Assembly: GCF_009389715.1 (NCBI RefSeq) | Contig: NC_052393.1 | Location: 4,836,001 to 4,900,000 of the forward strand | From: Phoenix dactylifera | Lineage: Eukaryota > Streptophyta > Magnoliopsida > Arecales > Arecaceae | Direction: 5' to 3' | Length of the DNA: 64,000 nucleotides | Program-made: the position numbers and the translations under genes | Part shown: piece by piece, positions 11,880 to 23,814 of the stretch | How the letters are laid out: each line of letters starts with the position of its first letter | Position numbering within the stretch: the stretch's first letter is position 1 | The notes under the pieces: model-generated | What the model saw: only the letters and a program-made list of their open reading frames with translations | What the model was told of the DNA's origin: nothing | Databases searched by the model: none

Positions 11880-12139
11880 TGTTGAAATCACCATTTGTCC
11901 CAAAAGCTTAAGCTGATAGGATGAGGTAGATTTATTTATATATTTTATATTTTCTTACACTCCCCCTTATATGTGGGCCGGACTTTCCTTTAATGGGCGA
12001 GCCCAACATGTGAAATTTTTAATAATGGGATTAAAAAGTGTGGCTCTGCTCTGATACCATGTTGAAATCACCATTTGTCCCAAAAGCTTAAGCTGATAGG
12101 ATGAGGTAGATTTATTTATATATTTTATATTTTCTTACA
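11880..12139 (-). mobile_element. Complete 260-bp TRIM with identical 80-bp LTRs
   Basis: Two 80-bp terminal repeats at 11880-11959 and 12060-12139 are identical by eye. They flank a 100-bp interior. On the minus strand the LTR reads TGTAAG...CAACA. Directly after the 5' LTR comes TGGTATCAGAGC (plus positions 12059-12048), the primer-binding site for initiator methionine tRNA. Directly before the 3' LTR is a polypurine tract, AAGGGGGAG (about 11960-11968). A 5-bp target duplication, GCATC, lies at 11875-11879 and 12140-12144. No protein fits in 100 bp, so it must be moved in trans by an autonomous element. Identical LTRs indicate a recent insertion. Confidence 0.93.
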
Positions 12140-12882
12140 GCATCAACTTCTTGATCAGGGTTGATGATTAATTCTACTTCCTTGGATCCAAGGCGAAACT
12201 ACTACCTTCTGCATTCAGTATTTCTACCTGTCAAATACAGCAATTTACAAATTTCTTGCAAACACTCCAAACTCATGAACCGGCCGATCAAGGCACTTAC
12301 CAAAAATAGGAAGATTAGTCAAGACATGCTTGCTAGTTTGCTTTCCTGAATCAGTTTGGATTGATCATCCATTGAAAGAACTATGTCGTTCCACAAGAAA
12401 CTTTTAATTATGCTGCTATAAGATTTCTTATACCTTGTTGTATATCTTACTCGCGAATTAAATAATTTACTTAATCAGAAATAAAACAAGCAAGCTTTAA
12501 ACAACTACAGAAAGTAAGCGTACATTTTAACAAAAAGTAAATGGTCAAGAAAATCAATAGAAGTAAAACCAGCATGTACCTATACCCCTTATGCTCCTGT
12601 ATTGTATACAAATTTGAATCTAAATGGTAGTGACGACTTATGGCAAAACTATTTAGAAAAAAGAAAAAAATTGTCAGAATCCTTGGATTACTTCAGTTTA
12701 TAATGGGCTACAGACATGATGTAAGAATCCAACAACAGCAACTACTACTACATTCTTTCACCTAGCAGAATTTCTATGATCAATATGTCGAAACTCCACT
12801 GCAGGAAACCAACTGTCAAACAACTCACTGCCCGATGTTCTGAATTACTTCTTTTTCTTTCCCTTCAGGAAAGCAGCAATTT

Positions 12883-15170
12883 TGTGAGATACGGGCTGAA
12901 GTCGGCAGCCCCAGCCGACTTCAGCCCCGTCTTCCTCTTTTGGAAGGGGCCAGAGCAGGGGATCGCAGATGCGATCCCCTCCGGCTTCTTCGGGTGCCGC
13001 GAGGGCGGGGCGCCGCGGGCGTTACGCGGCAGCCCCGCGGTCATTCCGCGGCCACCCCACGGCCGCACGAGCGGCCGTGGATTTCGCCCCACCGCCGCGA
13101 TTTTCGCGGCGGAGAACCGTTACGATGGGGCTATAAAGCCCCATCTACTCCTTCCCCTAGGGCATCCCGAGCTCCTCCTCCTCCTCTTCTTCCTTCCCTC
13201 CTCCTCTTCTCCTACCGGTGTACCCTCCCGACCGAGCGCCGCCCGGATCCCCCTCGCGGCCACCCCCTGTTCTGAGACCCATCTCCTTGGGTTCAAGCGT
13301 CGCCGCCGCCGCCTGACACCGGACCGAGCCTCCCTCGGCCGAGATCCCTCCGCCGCCTCTGCCACCGCCGGTAAGCCCTCTTCCTCCATCTGTTTTGGTC
13401 CCATCAACCGAGAGCATTCTCGGTTGATCTCGACCCCAGCCACCGCAACGACCGCCGGCCGCCACTGCGGCCGGCTGGCCGTCGACTGAGGGGGGCCTCC
13501 GGCCACCCCGCCGCCGCTGCCGCCGCCCCTTCCTCTTCCGCTCTCCCTCTCGGTCTTCCCCTGCCGTGGGGGGGATTGGGGGAGGAAGACGACCCTACGG
13601 GCCGAACAGGGCCAAACATGGGCCCTGTTCACAGTGGGCCCGATCTGGGCCCGGTTCACTGTGGGCCCAACATGGGCCCGGTTTTTTTTTAAAAAAAATC
13701 CGAACCCGAAACCCAGATCAAACCTGAGAACCCGAACCCGAACCTGAACTGGAATCCAAATCCGAACCCGAACCTGAACCCGAACCTGAACCTGAACTGA
13801 AATCCGAACCCAAACCCGAAACCCGGGACCCGAAACCCAAACCCATTAGACCAGTAAACAGATTATTTGCAGTTAAGCCCTTGGCAGTATGCTATTTCAG
13901 AAATAAGATCTTCAGTAATTTGTATTTGATCCCTATAGGAAAGACTTATTACATAAAGGTCCCCAACAATAGTTATTTAGTCCTCTCACTCAAGTCTTAT
14001 TATAGAACATTACCCTGTAATTAAATATTAGTCCCTGCAATAAATTTTATTGCATAAATGAACCAATTAGAAGCCAACCATGGGGGCCCTATTTAGCCGA
14101 GTCTATGCGGGCCCATTGGGCCGAGTCCGATATGGGCCCTATCAGGCCATGCCCATTATGGGCCAACTTTGGGCTCTGTTGGACCATGTCCAATAGTATT
14201 ATTTTTGAATTTTGCTTAGTCTGAAATTAACAAAAAATTAATTAAACTTTAACAGGTGAACCTGATCCGTCTACCTGAAGTAGGAATCAAGCGAGAAGAG
14301 GTAAGTAACTTAATACTTCAAGTGTGATTTCTAAATTATTTAATAAACTGATTATGTTTTGATATATGTTTTGCATTCAGTAAAATGGGTCAGACATGTT
14401 AAATTTTATTTGAAAATCATGTTATATGCTCTGAAATCCATGAAATATAATTGAACAATTTCTGAAATATATTTTTACATATATATGCATTCTCAGCATG
14501 GCTATGATCTGTTCTGTTCTGTTCTGGCCCCGCCAATGGGGATTATACGTTGGACCTGTCGACTTGTAATCTGTGAGGAACCGATTTCGACACCGTACCA
14601 CCGGTGATTAGAATAGTGGTATTTGGACACCGTACCACCGGTGCTTAATAATAGTGATGTTTGGCACCTTGTGCAACCCATGCCACTGGGTTACGTGGCT
14701 GTAGCCTATTATGTTGAGATTCTGGTATCAGAGTTTTTGGAAAAATGATAATAAGTTTTGAAAATAGTAAAACAATGTTATTTATGATTTATTTTATTAT
14801 CCTGTATTTGATCTGATATGCTCTGACCCCACTTTGGGGTATTTTGTTGCTTACTGGGCTAGTGTAGCTCATTATTTTATTTTCTCTATTTTTCAGATCC
14901 AGAGGCTTGATCGCACGGGATTGGGGAGTGCGTTAGATTTTCCGACGATTCCTTCAGTTATTAGTCCTTTAGTTAGATTGATTAAAGTATTTGACTTTTG
15001 TAAGCATATGCTATTTTGAAATTTTGTAAGACTGCTTTTGAACAATTTAAATAATTATGCCAGTTTTGAACATCTGTATCTGCTTTGATATGATCTGCTG
15101 CCTTGCACGCCTGTGCGGCCCGCCGTGCGGGCGTGCGGCGTCTGCCGCGCCTCGAGCTCGGGGCGTGACA
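12883..15170 (+). repeat. 5' LTR of the LARD-like element
   Basis: 2288 bp, TGTGAGATACGGG...GGGGCGTGACA. The first ~600 bp are GC-rich and hold seven perfect hairpins (12893-12927, 12957-12980, 13057-13080, 13092-13112, 13124-13145, 13403-13428, 13454-13475). A TATAAA box sits at 13132-13137, starting at the last base of the fifth hairpin's left arm and running across its loop. A (CGAACC/T)-rich hexamer tract covers about 13697-13850. The second half is AT-rich and has a splice-donor-like GTAAGT at 14301 and a 'tttttcag' acceptor ending at 14896. Long frames on both strands in the GC-rich part reflect composition, not genes. Confidence 0.93.
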
Positions 15171-15177
15171 GATTTGG

Positions 15178-15189
15178 TGGTATCAGAGC
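15178..15189 (+). promoter_or_regulatory. Primer-binding site (tRNA-iMet)
   Basis: TGGTATCAGAGC, seven bases after the 5' LTR, is complementary to the 3' end of plant initiator tRNA-Met. It would prime minus-strand DNA synthesis. Confidence 0.9.
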
Positions 15190-17382
15190 TCAGGTTTCAG
15201 ATTCCTAGGGATTGTGTTTGAAATAGTCGGATGGAGCTTAAGTTTTAGGATATTTAGAATTCGTCGGAAAGTTTGAGAGATGGGCAGACATTAGGCCATT
15301 AGACGAAGGTATTTATTTGCTTTTGTTATTGATAAATTTATGTTATTTTACCAGAATTTTGAAATGCTAAAATGCAACCTAATTATGGCTGTAACCAAAG
15401 TGTAAATAAGTTATTCTGAGAGTTTTCTTGGTAGAGCAATTTGTAATTCAATGATTAATTAGATTTTGACTAAATTAAGTGAAGGAATATTAATCATGAG
15501 ATATTATCGTGCAATGTAATTATTTGGAAGTTTAACTTGATATCATGCACTATGGATATTGCTTCTAGTTGAAGTTAATTATTTTGGTAGCAATTTAAGA
15601 TTCATCTATAAAAAGATGTTTAAAGCTTGGACTAGAAAATATTCATTGAAATCTGTATGTGGATCATGCATGGAGCTCGTATATAGAAGAAAAATATACT
15701 TGGGGATGAGACTTAAGAGTTCTTATTTGGCTCTACTTGAGACTTGAAACAATTAAGATTGATATTTTGATGGAAAGTCAATTAGTAAATCTTGAGAATA
15801 TTGGTGGATTAAAATATTTTTGGGTTGGTCGAAAATAGGACTTGTTTGATTTGGAAAAGTTCTTGATGCTTTTCCTTGTTAAAAATAATATAAAAAAAAA
15901 GATTGTTGGAAAGTATAATACTTTTGATTTTGATCGATATGGATATCATTGTGTTATTAGTAGATTCTCTAAGTCTAGTAGATTTACAAGATCCCGAAAT
16001 GTTTGCAGTACTGCAAATAAAAATATTTTACTTATTTGAGGAGTTGATCTCAATGTAAAATCATAGAGCTTATATCTTGGTGGAATTTCTTGTAAATCTT
16101 TGAACCATATTATTAGATTCTTGTGAGTTAAAAATTTATAAATCAAGACCATAAGTTGATTGTGGATTTTGTATCACCATATGAGAAATGCAAGTGGGAT
16201 TTCATGAGAGGCCCAAATGAGTTTAGCCTAAAAGAAAAGATTCAGGATGATTGAGTAAGCTTCTGAGTAAGTTAATCTAGAATCTTTTAATCGAAGCTTG
16301 GAATAAATATCAACTTGTATAATGGAATTATCAAGGGAAACTAGAATTGGCTTAGTTCAAATTTGGATCTAGAATATGATTACTTGATTATATGATGGTA
16401 CAAATACGACAACTATCTCAAGGGTTAATAATGACCTAGTGAACTTGGAAAGCAAGGATAAAATTTTGCTTGGATATTATTAAAAAAAAAATGTTGATGA
16501 TCTGGGATCATTAAGAATTTTGGAGAATATTGATCAGAGTTGCGCAGCGAAAGTATGATGGACTGAATCAATTTAAACTGGTCAAAAATATTGACTGTGT
16601 TTTGGTAACATGTTATGATGAAAGACTGTTGTTCAATAATGAAAGATTTTGTTAATAAGGAAAGGTGAATACTATTGATTCTCAGGTCAATCATGATATG
16701 ATTATGTTATCTCCTGGATAAACTTTGCTATGTTTGGGTATGCTAAGAAAATAATAATTTGAGCGTATCATGACTCAGGTTAGTTGATTGTTGACCAAAT
16801 ATGGTCTAATTTGTTAAGTATCTGAATAAACCATGCATTATCTGCTCCCATCTTATGATTTATAAGTTTAAGTTAAAAGCTTTGTGGCATATTGAATCAT
16901 GGTATCAATACTTTACCTTCTCAGACCTGCTCTTGTGATTTGATGCAAATCATTTTTGGGATAGACCGTTGCTATCTAATGATCATCAGTACATGTTCAT
17001 TTTGTGAATTACATTTCTAGCCATTTAATGATTTGACTCTAAGGTTGGTCATTATCCTTTGAGGGATCAGCACACTACCATGATAAGTGTATGAGATCTA
17101 TTTCATTTCAAGTTCTATCCCAAACACAACTAATTTTAATCAATCCTGTTGTGAATCGATCCTGATCCAACCTCGAGCGAACATGCATCAAGATGATAAT
17201 TTCAATATGAAATTTTACTCAGTCGCTTATCTAGTGTTAATCCTGAAATTTTTGATAGTTGATCCAAAGCTATCTATCACACTGATTTGATCGAGGAGAA
17301 TGAGATCTTGGATTTATATTACTCAATGGGCTGAGCATCTGAAAGGCCTAGATCTCTTAAATTTCGAGGACGAAATTTTTTT
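15190..17382 (+). other. Non-coding interior of the LARD-like element
   Basis: About 2.2 kb of AT-rich DNA with only short frames and no recognisable retrotransposon protein motif on either strand. The last ~40 bases before the purine tract keep the sequence found at the end of chromovirus polyproteins. Confidence 0.8.
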
Positions 17383-17395
17383 AAGGGGGAGAGAA
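17383..17395 (+). promoter_or_regulatory. Polypurine tract
   Basis: AAGGGGGAGAGAA directly before the 3' LTR; it would prime plus-strand synthesis. Confidence 0.85.
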
Positions 17396-19674
17396 TGTGA
17401 GATACGGGCTGAAGTCGGCAGCCCCAGCCGACTTCAGCCCCGTCTTCCTCTTTTGGAAGGGGCCAGAGTAGGGGATCGCAGATGCGATCCCCTCCGCTTC
17501 TTCGGGTGCAGCGAGGGCGGGGCGCCGCGGGAGTTACGCGGCAGCCCCGCGGTCATTCCGCGGCCACCCCACGGCCGCACGAGCGGCCGTGGATTTCGCC
17601 CCACCGCCGCGATTTTCGCGGCGGAGAACCGTTACGATGGGGCTATAAAGCCCCATCTACTCCTTCCCCTAGGGCATCCCGAGCTCCTCCTCCTCCTCTT
17701 CTTCCTTCCCTCCTCCTCTTCTCCTACCGTGTACCCTCCCGACCGAGCACCGCTCGGATCCCCCTCGCGGCCACCCCCTGTTCTGAGACCCATCTCCTTG
17801 GGTTCAAGCGTCGCCGCCGCCGCCTGACACCGGACCGAGCCTCCCTCGGCCGAGATCCCTCCGCCGCCTCTGCCACCGCCGGTAAGCCCTCTTCCTCCAT
17901 CTGTTTTGGCCCCATCAACCTAGAGCATTCTCGGTTGATCTCGACCCCAGCCACCGCAACGACCGCCGGCCGCCACTGCGGCCGGCTGGCCGTCGACTGA
18001 GGGGGGCCTTCGGCCACCCCGCCGCCGCTGCCGCCACCCCTTCCTCTTCCGCTCTCCCTCTCGGTCTTCCCCTGCCGTGGGGGGGATTGGGGGAGGAAGA
18101 CGACCCTACGGGCCGAACAGGGCCAAACATGGGCCCTGTTCACAGTGGGCCCGATCTGGGCCCGGTTCACTGTGGGCCCAACATGGGCCCGGTTTAAAAA
18201 AAAAAAAATCCGAACCCGAAACCCAGATCAAACCCGAGAACCCGAACCCGAACCTGAACTGGAATCCGAATCCGAACCCGAACCTGAACCCGAACCCTGA
18301 ACTGAAATCCGAACCCGAACCCGAAACCCGGAACCCGAAACCCAAACCCATTAGACCAGTAAACAGATTATTTGCAGTTAAGCCCTTGGCAGTATGCTAT
18401 TTCAGAAATAAGATCTTCAGTAATTTGTATTTGATCCCTATAGGAAAGACTTATTACATAAAGGTCCCCAACAATAGTTATTTAGTCCTCTCACTCAAGT
18501 CTTATTATAGAACATTACCCTGTAATTAAATATTAGTCCCTGCAATAAATTTTATTGCATAAATGAACCAATTAGAAGCCAACCATGGGGGCCCCATTTA
18601 GCCGAGTCTATGCGGGCCCATTGGGCCGAGTCCGATATGGGCCCTATCAGGCCATGCCCATTATGGGCCAACTTTGGGCTCTGTTGGACCATGTCCAATA
18701 GTATTATTTTTGAATTTTGCTTAGTCTGAAATTAACAAAAAATTAATTAAACTTTAACAGGTGAACCTGATCCGTCTACCTGAAGTAGGAATCAAGCGAG
18801 AAGAGGTAAGTAACTTAATACTTCAAGTGTGATTTCTAAATTATTTAATAAACTGATTATGTTTTGATATATGTTTTGCATTCAGTAAAATGGGTCAGAC
18901 ATGTTAAATTTTATTTGAAAATCATGTTATATGCTCTGAAATCCATGAAATATAATTGGACAATTTCTGAAATATATTTTTACATATATATGCATTCTCA
19001 GCATGGCTATGATCTGTTCTGTTCTGTTCTGGCCCCGCCAATGGGGATTATACGTTGGACCTGTCGACTTGTAATCTGTGAGGAACCGGTTTCGACACCG
19101 TACCACCGGTGATTAGAATAGTGGTATTTGGACACCGTACCACCGGTGCTTAATAATAGTGGTGTTTGGCACCTTGTGCAACCCATGCCACTGGGTTACG
19201 TGGCCGTAGCCTATTATGTTGAGATTCTGGTATCAGAGTTTTTGGAAAATGATAATAAATTTTGAAAATAGTAAAACAATGTTATTTATGATTTATTTTA
19301 TTATCCTGTATTTGATCTGATATGCTCTGACCCCACTTTGGAGTATTTTGTTGCTTACTGGGCTAGTGTAGCTCATTATTTTATTTTCTCTATTTTTCAG
19401 ATCCAGAGGCTTGATCGCATGGGATTGGAGAGTGCGTTAGATTTTCCGACGATTCCTTCAGTTATTAGTCCTTTAGTTAGATTGATTAAAGTATTTGACT
19501 TTTGTAAGCATATGCTATTTTGAAATTTTGTAAGACTGCTTTTGAACAATTTAAATAATTATGCCAGTTTTGAACATCTGTATCTGCTTTGATATGATCT
19601 GCTGCCTTGCACACCTGTGCGGCCCGCCGTGCGGGCGTGCGGCGTCTGCCGCGCCTCGGGCTCGGGGCGCGACA
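17396..19674 (+). repeat. 3' LTR of the LARD-like element
   Basis: 2279 bp, collinear with the 5' LTR. TATAAA at 17644-17649. Hairpins 1 to 5 and 7 are kept; hairpin 6 has one mismatch here ('caacctagag' instead of 'caaccgagag'). The intron-like donor is at 18806 and the acceptor ends at 19400. Confidence 0.93.
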
Positions 19675-19679
19675 AATTT

Positions 19680-21390
19680 TTACTCCAATTTTCTAGGAAA
19701 CAAAAGGGAAAAAAGATTAGTTGAACAGCAAAGTGTACTGCATGGAAATGATCAAGCAATTCAGATGATGAGAGACACCTCTTGATATCACAATATTGCA
19801 TCCAAATAAACCACAATTGTGTAGTAAAATCAAGTGAAAAGATGATAAACTAGATATAAAGAAAAAACATAATACTGTGACAAATGTAAATCTCCTGCAC
19901 AATGATAGAGCATTAATGATGATAGTATCAGATTAACATGGAATTAACACCAAGTGAAGAACTATTAAGAAACTGAATGAAGCATCGATTATCTCTTTTT
20001 TTTTTAATTTTGGAGAGCAGAAACATTAATTATTCCAAATAAAAATCCTGAATTTGTATCCTAAAGGGCATGGGGTTGTTTGCATTGAGGAATCATCTTA
20101 TTACTGCTCAGTTGCGTTCAAAGGCCAACTTATACCATGCTTCTAGTTCATTCATCCATATAAGAAAAGGAAGTGTGCATGACTTCTTTAGTGGCACGCT
20201 TCCTGTAACTCATAATATGCTGCTGCCATGGCTCACAAATCTCTCTAAAAATGAGGTTAATACATGGAAAAGGGTATTGTCCTTCATTTGTCTCCAACAA
20301 AAGAAAAAGTGCACCAGAGAGAACTCCATCCTAATAACATAACCCCAAGGCTTTCTCTGATTACAGAAGCTGTCCACTGACATAACTCAAATTTCTTTTT
20401 AGACGACACAAGTCTCAAAGACTACAGAAAGGTTTCACAAACATCCATTATGAACACTCCAACAAGGACGATTTCAATAAATAGTATTGTCTAATACTTA
20501 TTTTGACAAAATAACCTGGACATATATAGTCAAATAATATAGTGGAAGCAGGCCTATTAAATGTGACTACACCAAGTAATAGTAGTGTTGCCAATTGAAC
20601 AATGGATATGGGATTCAAATCATATAAATATCTAAATAATAACAATAGATGTGGTAGTAGTAGTAGTAAGTCTACAATGATAGTAATTCTAAGTTCTAAC
20701 ATGACTCGAACATTTTAAGTTTGGCAGGGAAGATATTGTCTATCAAACCTCTGATCAAGAAAATCCTTCTTTGAAAAGAAGATGAAAGTTTACAGACAAT
20801 GAGCATTCCGAGATTGTTTCCTTATAGGAGTTACAAGGTGGGAAACAATTTTACATGCAGATAAGTTATATAAATTCTTACTAAAGTTTAAAATATATTA
20901 TATAAATTATCTTTGGTCCCTTTGAGGAATAAAAGGAATCTATGACCTTTGAGAGATCAAGAACTGCTCCCATCAAATATGTGGAGAACTGTTCTATTAT
21001 TTAGGGTGTCGTTTTATTCCATAATGATTGTAATTAGTTAATTAAGCTCAAGCATAACCAATCAGAACATAAGAACTTGCTTTGTTTTACCCTCTTTTTT
21101 TTTGAGAAAACAGCAAACAAGATCACCATCATTTAATTAAGTCAAATCAAATGGTCAGGTATAAACGGGCTTCACCACAAGGGAAGCCTTTATATGTTCT
21201 ATGATCTAATGATCTAATATACGTTCTTTGAGATATATGACCCTTCGAAGATCTTTGACCAATTGCCATGAAAATATGAAAGACTCTAATGGCTCGATAT
21301 CTGATCAAGCTTCACCTGTCACCAAGAAGCATTGCAAATAATTATTGGCAAACACAATTACAACTTTTTTTAGCACAAAAATTGTTTTAC
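19680..21390. other. No gene visible
   Basis: AT-rich DNA flanking the retrotransposon insertion. Frames up to about 90 codons (for example 20070-20342) lack recognisable motifs. It may hold the 3' part of the SRO-like gene on the minus strand, but I could not identify a terminal exon. Confidence 0.4.
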
Positions 21391-22086
21391 CTTGATTTGG
21401 AAAGATCGTAAGGCTGTAATTAATATCTTGTCCCCTGTTATTTGTCTGAGACGAAATACGAGCTCCTGCCGAGTAATTTTCCTTTCTTGCATAACACACA
21501 AGTAAACGCCAAAACAACAATAACAAGTACAGATACTTCTATAAACAAAACATAGAAAACGGAAACTATTTACAAAGGCTAGAAGATGTGCACATAGCAT
21601 ACCAGAAACTCACAGTGTAACCTCCAAACCATTCAGCTCAGATAATAGTGCTCGAAATGGCATCCATGGTGAGATTGGTTGAGTTCTTGGTTGCTTCTGT
21701 AATCCTGGAATTTGAGGGGAAAAAGAAAAACGGAAAACAAAATCTTATAATAATACCTTTAGAACTGCAGCCGTATGAATGCCCAATGACCATATCCAAT
21801 CTTTCATGCCATACTAAAGTTAAATGAATCAAGGTCAAAATGTGCCCCTCTACTGCGGAAATCAACTTTTACACTCAGGACATACTGTGGTAGTATCCGA
21901 GTGTTAACATGAGGATACCATATAATGTATCTTGTTGGATATTGCTGGTTATCTACCCCAGAATCGAATTGTTTAGAGCTTGACTGAGATTGCCCCGAAC
22001 CAGGAATAACTTGCTCCATTCTTCCAAAATAACTCTACAGAGCAGCACGTCTTAAACCATCCACATCAACAGTTGAGGACATCACA
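21391..22086 (-). pseudogene. RCD1/SRO-like gene remnant: PARP end plus RST domain
   Basis: Three exon-like blocks on the minus strand. Block 1 (22086 to 21873) follows a 'tttacag' acceptor and encodes the end of a PARP-like fold: 'TVDVDGLRRAAL', then 'MEQVIPGSG', 'FDSGVDN' and 'YIIWYPHVNTRILPQYV'. Block 2 (21704 to 21614) encodes 'SPWMPFRALLSEL', the start of the RST domain. Block 3 (about 21500 to 21391) encodes 'ERKITRQELVFRLRQITGDK', the core of RST. This PARP-RST order is specific to the plant RCD1/SRO family, nuclear proteins that bind transcription factors in stress responses and generally lack ADP-ribosylation activity. In block 1 an in-frame TAG follows 'RRAAL'; two small indels are needed to connect it to the next segment. 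The N-terminal part is missing or unrecognised; minus-strand 22625-22880 ('TWHDHQAGEALSRHG') may be a PARP exon on the far side of the TRIM. Confidence 0.6.
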
Positions 22087-22181
22087 CTGTAAATAATGTA
22101 ATGACACATGTTAGGTTCGCTGGGATTCTTTTTGCAATGCTACAAGCGGACAATACTGTGCCCGCAAACCAATACTCATAT

Positions 22182-22619
22182 TGTGAGGATCTGTGCAGAC
22201 GTGTGTTTAATCCCACAACAGTTATTCGTGGGGTAAATCTTGGATATTTATACAGGATCAAGAAATCCAAATAATATATTTCGACTAGCCATTTTGGGTG
22301 AGATCCTGGGTTATTATAAATGGTATTAGAGCGGACCCGACCCATAATCTATATGAATTAGAAAACACTGCAACACGGATCCATTGGGGCTGACCACGAG
22401 CCGATCGTGGTATTTGTGATTAGATTTGAATATATTTGAACTCTTAGCCTGATGTGAACGTTAAGGCTTGAACAGGAGAAGTATGTGAGGATCTGTGCGG
22501 ACGTATGTTTAGTCCCACATCGGTTATTTGTGGGATAGATCTTGGGTACTTATACAGGATCAAGGAACCCAAATAATACATTCCGGCTAGCCATTTTGGG
22601 TGAGCTTCTAGTCGTTACA
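22182..22619 (+). mobile_element. Complete TRIM, 438 bp, next to the SRO-like gene
   Basis: LTRs at 22182-22318 and 22484-22619 start TGTGAGGAT; the 3' one ends GTTACA and the 5' one carries mutations at its end (TTATTATA). The primer site TGGTATTAGAGC (22321-22332) has one mismatch to the tRNA-iMet consensus. A purine tract, AACAGGAGAAG, precedes the 3' LTR. The target duplication CATAT is perfect (22177-22181, 22620-22624). Same family as 48791-49229. It probably sits in an intron of the SRO-like remnant. Confidence 0.9.
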
Positions 22620-23264
22620 CATATAGAACCTATGCTTTATGCTGATAAATTTGTCACATCCCTCCTCCATCTCTCTGCTTTCATCACTAAGTAATCGTGA
22701 TATCATTATAACTTGTTCTGCTAGAAGCAGGGTTGTATTTTTCCATGAAAGGACAGATCCGTGCAAAAGAAGGGGAATCCTTATTTTGTGCAAAAGGTAC
22801 AATCCATATCCAAGAAAAATACCATGCCGGCTGAGGGCTTCGCCTGCTTGGTGATCATGCCAAGTTCTAAGCAAAGACTTGCTCAGTTTAAAGCTGAGCT
22901 CGAATTATTCTTCAACATCTTGTTTAACAGATCTGATGGAAGTTTGAGATCCATCGAGACTTCTGCCTATATATTTTATACCAACTATTTTGGTTATTAT
23001 CTTAGTTGTAGTTCAAATAATTCAGTTATTAGCCCCAAAACTGATATGTTAGGAAACCTCTCTATTCTCAAAAAGCTCTTATGCTGTTGTTTTTAGGTAC
23101 ACAGAGGCAATTCAACCACCCCTGCAATATAGTCTGTAACTAGCAGTAACTAGCATGCCAACAAACATGTGCAACTACAATCATAAAACCATGTGTACAC
23201 ATAGACATAACTATTTTTAATCCAAATTAAATTATGTTTGATAGGGGGAAGCCAAATAAACTTA

Positions 23265-23400
23265 CAAATTTTTTGCATGAATATCCTTCTAAAAGTTCAA
23301 AATTTTTGTGGATACTCTCTTAAAATTTATATTTATTTTTTATCCTCATAAAACACTATTTAATCCTTGTGAATTTTGAAAAAAAAAAAGTTAGTTTTAG
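23265..23400 (+). mobile_element. AT-rich MITE-like element, partial copy
   Basis: 'ttttttgcatgaatatcctt' followed by 'cctcataaaacactattt' aligns with one end of the elements at 8839 and 53050. The rest is missing or unrecognisable. Confidence 0.5.
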
Positions 23401-23814
23401 GTTATTCTAGCTTTCCAACCAAACAAAGTTCCGGATTTTTTTTCTAGAAAAATGTGATTAAAAAAATTAAAATAATACAAAGAAAAAGATGATCTTGTTT
23501 ATATCTTCCTTACAAACTTAAGACATCAAGTCGGTCTCTTAATCCATTATTTCAAATACCATATTTCTCCAAGAAAAAGGAGCTTAAAAATTAATTAATC
23601 ATAATAAACAAATTGATAATTGACTTTTTAGAACAGAAACCGATCTTCACAGACGCTGGAATAGGAATAAAACCTCAAGCTAAGAGCAGGATGATTTTTT
23701 CCGTTCAGAAAAACATCAGGATCAAATCCACCCCAAACAAAGGGTGAATCCACGGTTTCACCCCACCAAGACAATGCACCGCACCTGACGGCCCCTCAGA
23801 AAAAGGGCAATATT

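Larger units (their letters stand above)
12883..19674 (+). mobile_element. Complete non-autonomous LTR retrotransposon (LARD-like)
   Basis: LTRs at 12883-15170 and 17396-19674 surround 2.2 kb of interior. The element has a perfect 5-bp target duplication AATTT (12878-12882, 19675-19679), TG...CA ends, a tRNA-iMet primer site at 15178-15189 and a purine tract at 17383-17395. The segment just before that tract ('atttcgaggacgaaattttt') matches the same position in the Ty3/gypsy chromovirus fragment at 35067-35088. I infer a Tekay/Del-type parent. I see no gag, protease, RT, RNase H or integrase motif inside; the longest interior frame is about 90 codons. About 25 substitutions between the LTRs (roughly 1.1 percent, counted by eye, mostly C/T and G/A) mark it as young. 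It therefore moved recently using proteins from elsewhere. Confidence 0.93.

Noticed and set aside
12776..13659. Pro/Arg/Gly-rich frames of up to 237 codons, repeated at 17300-18529
   Set aside because: They lie in the GC-rich part of the two LTRs, exist on both strands, and show no domain; the lengths differ between the two LTR copies.
15178..15189. tRNA-Met-like sequence TGGTATCAGAGC, also near 12050, 22321 and 49085
   Set aside because: Only the 12 bases complementary to the tRNA 3' end are present, next to LTRs; these are primer-binding sites, not tRNA genes.
22182..22619. Cassandra-type element carrying 5S rRNA sequence
   Set aside because: The LTR is of similar size, but I see no 5S rRNA-like A-box/C-box block; it is an ordinary TRIM.
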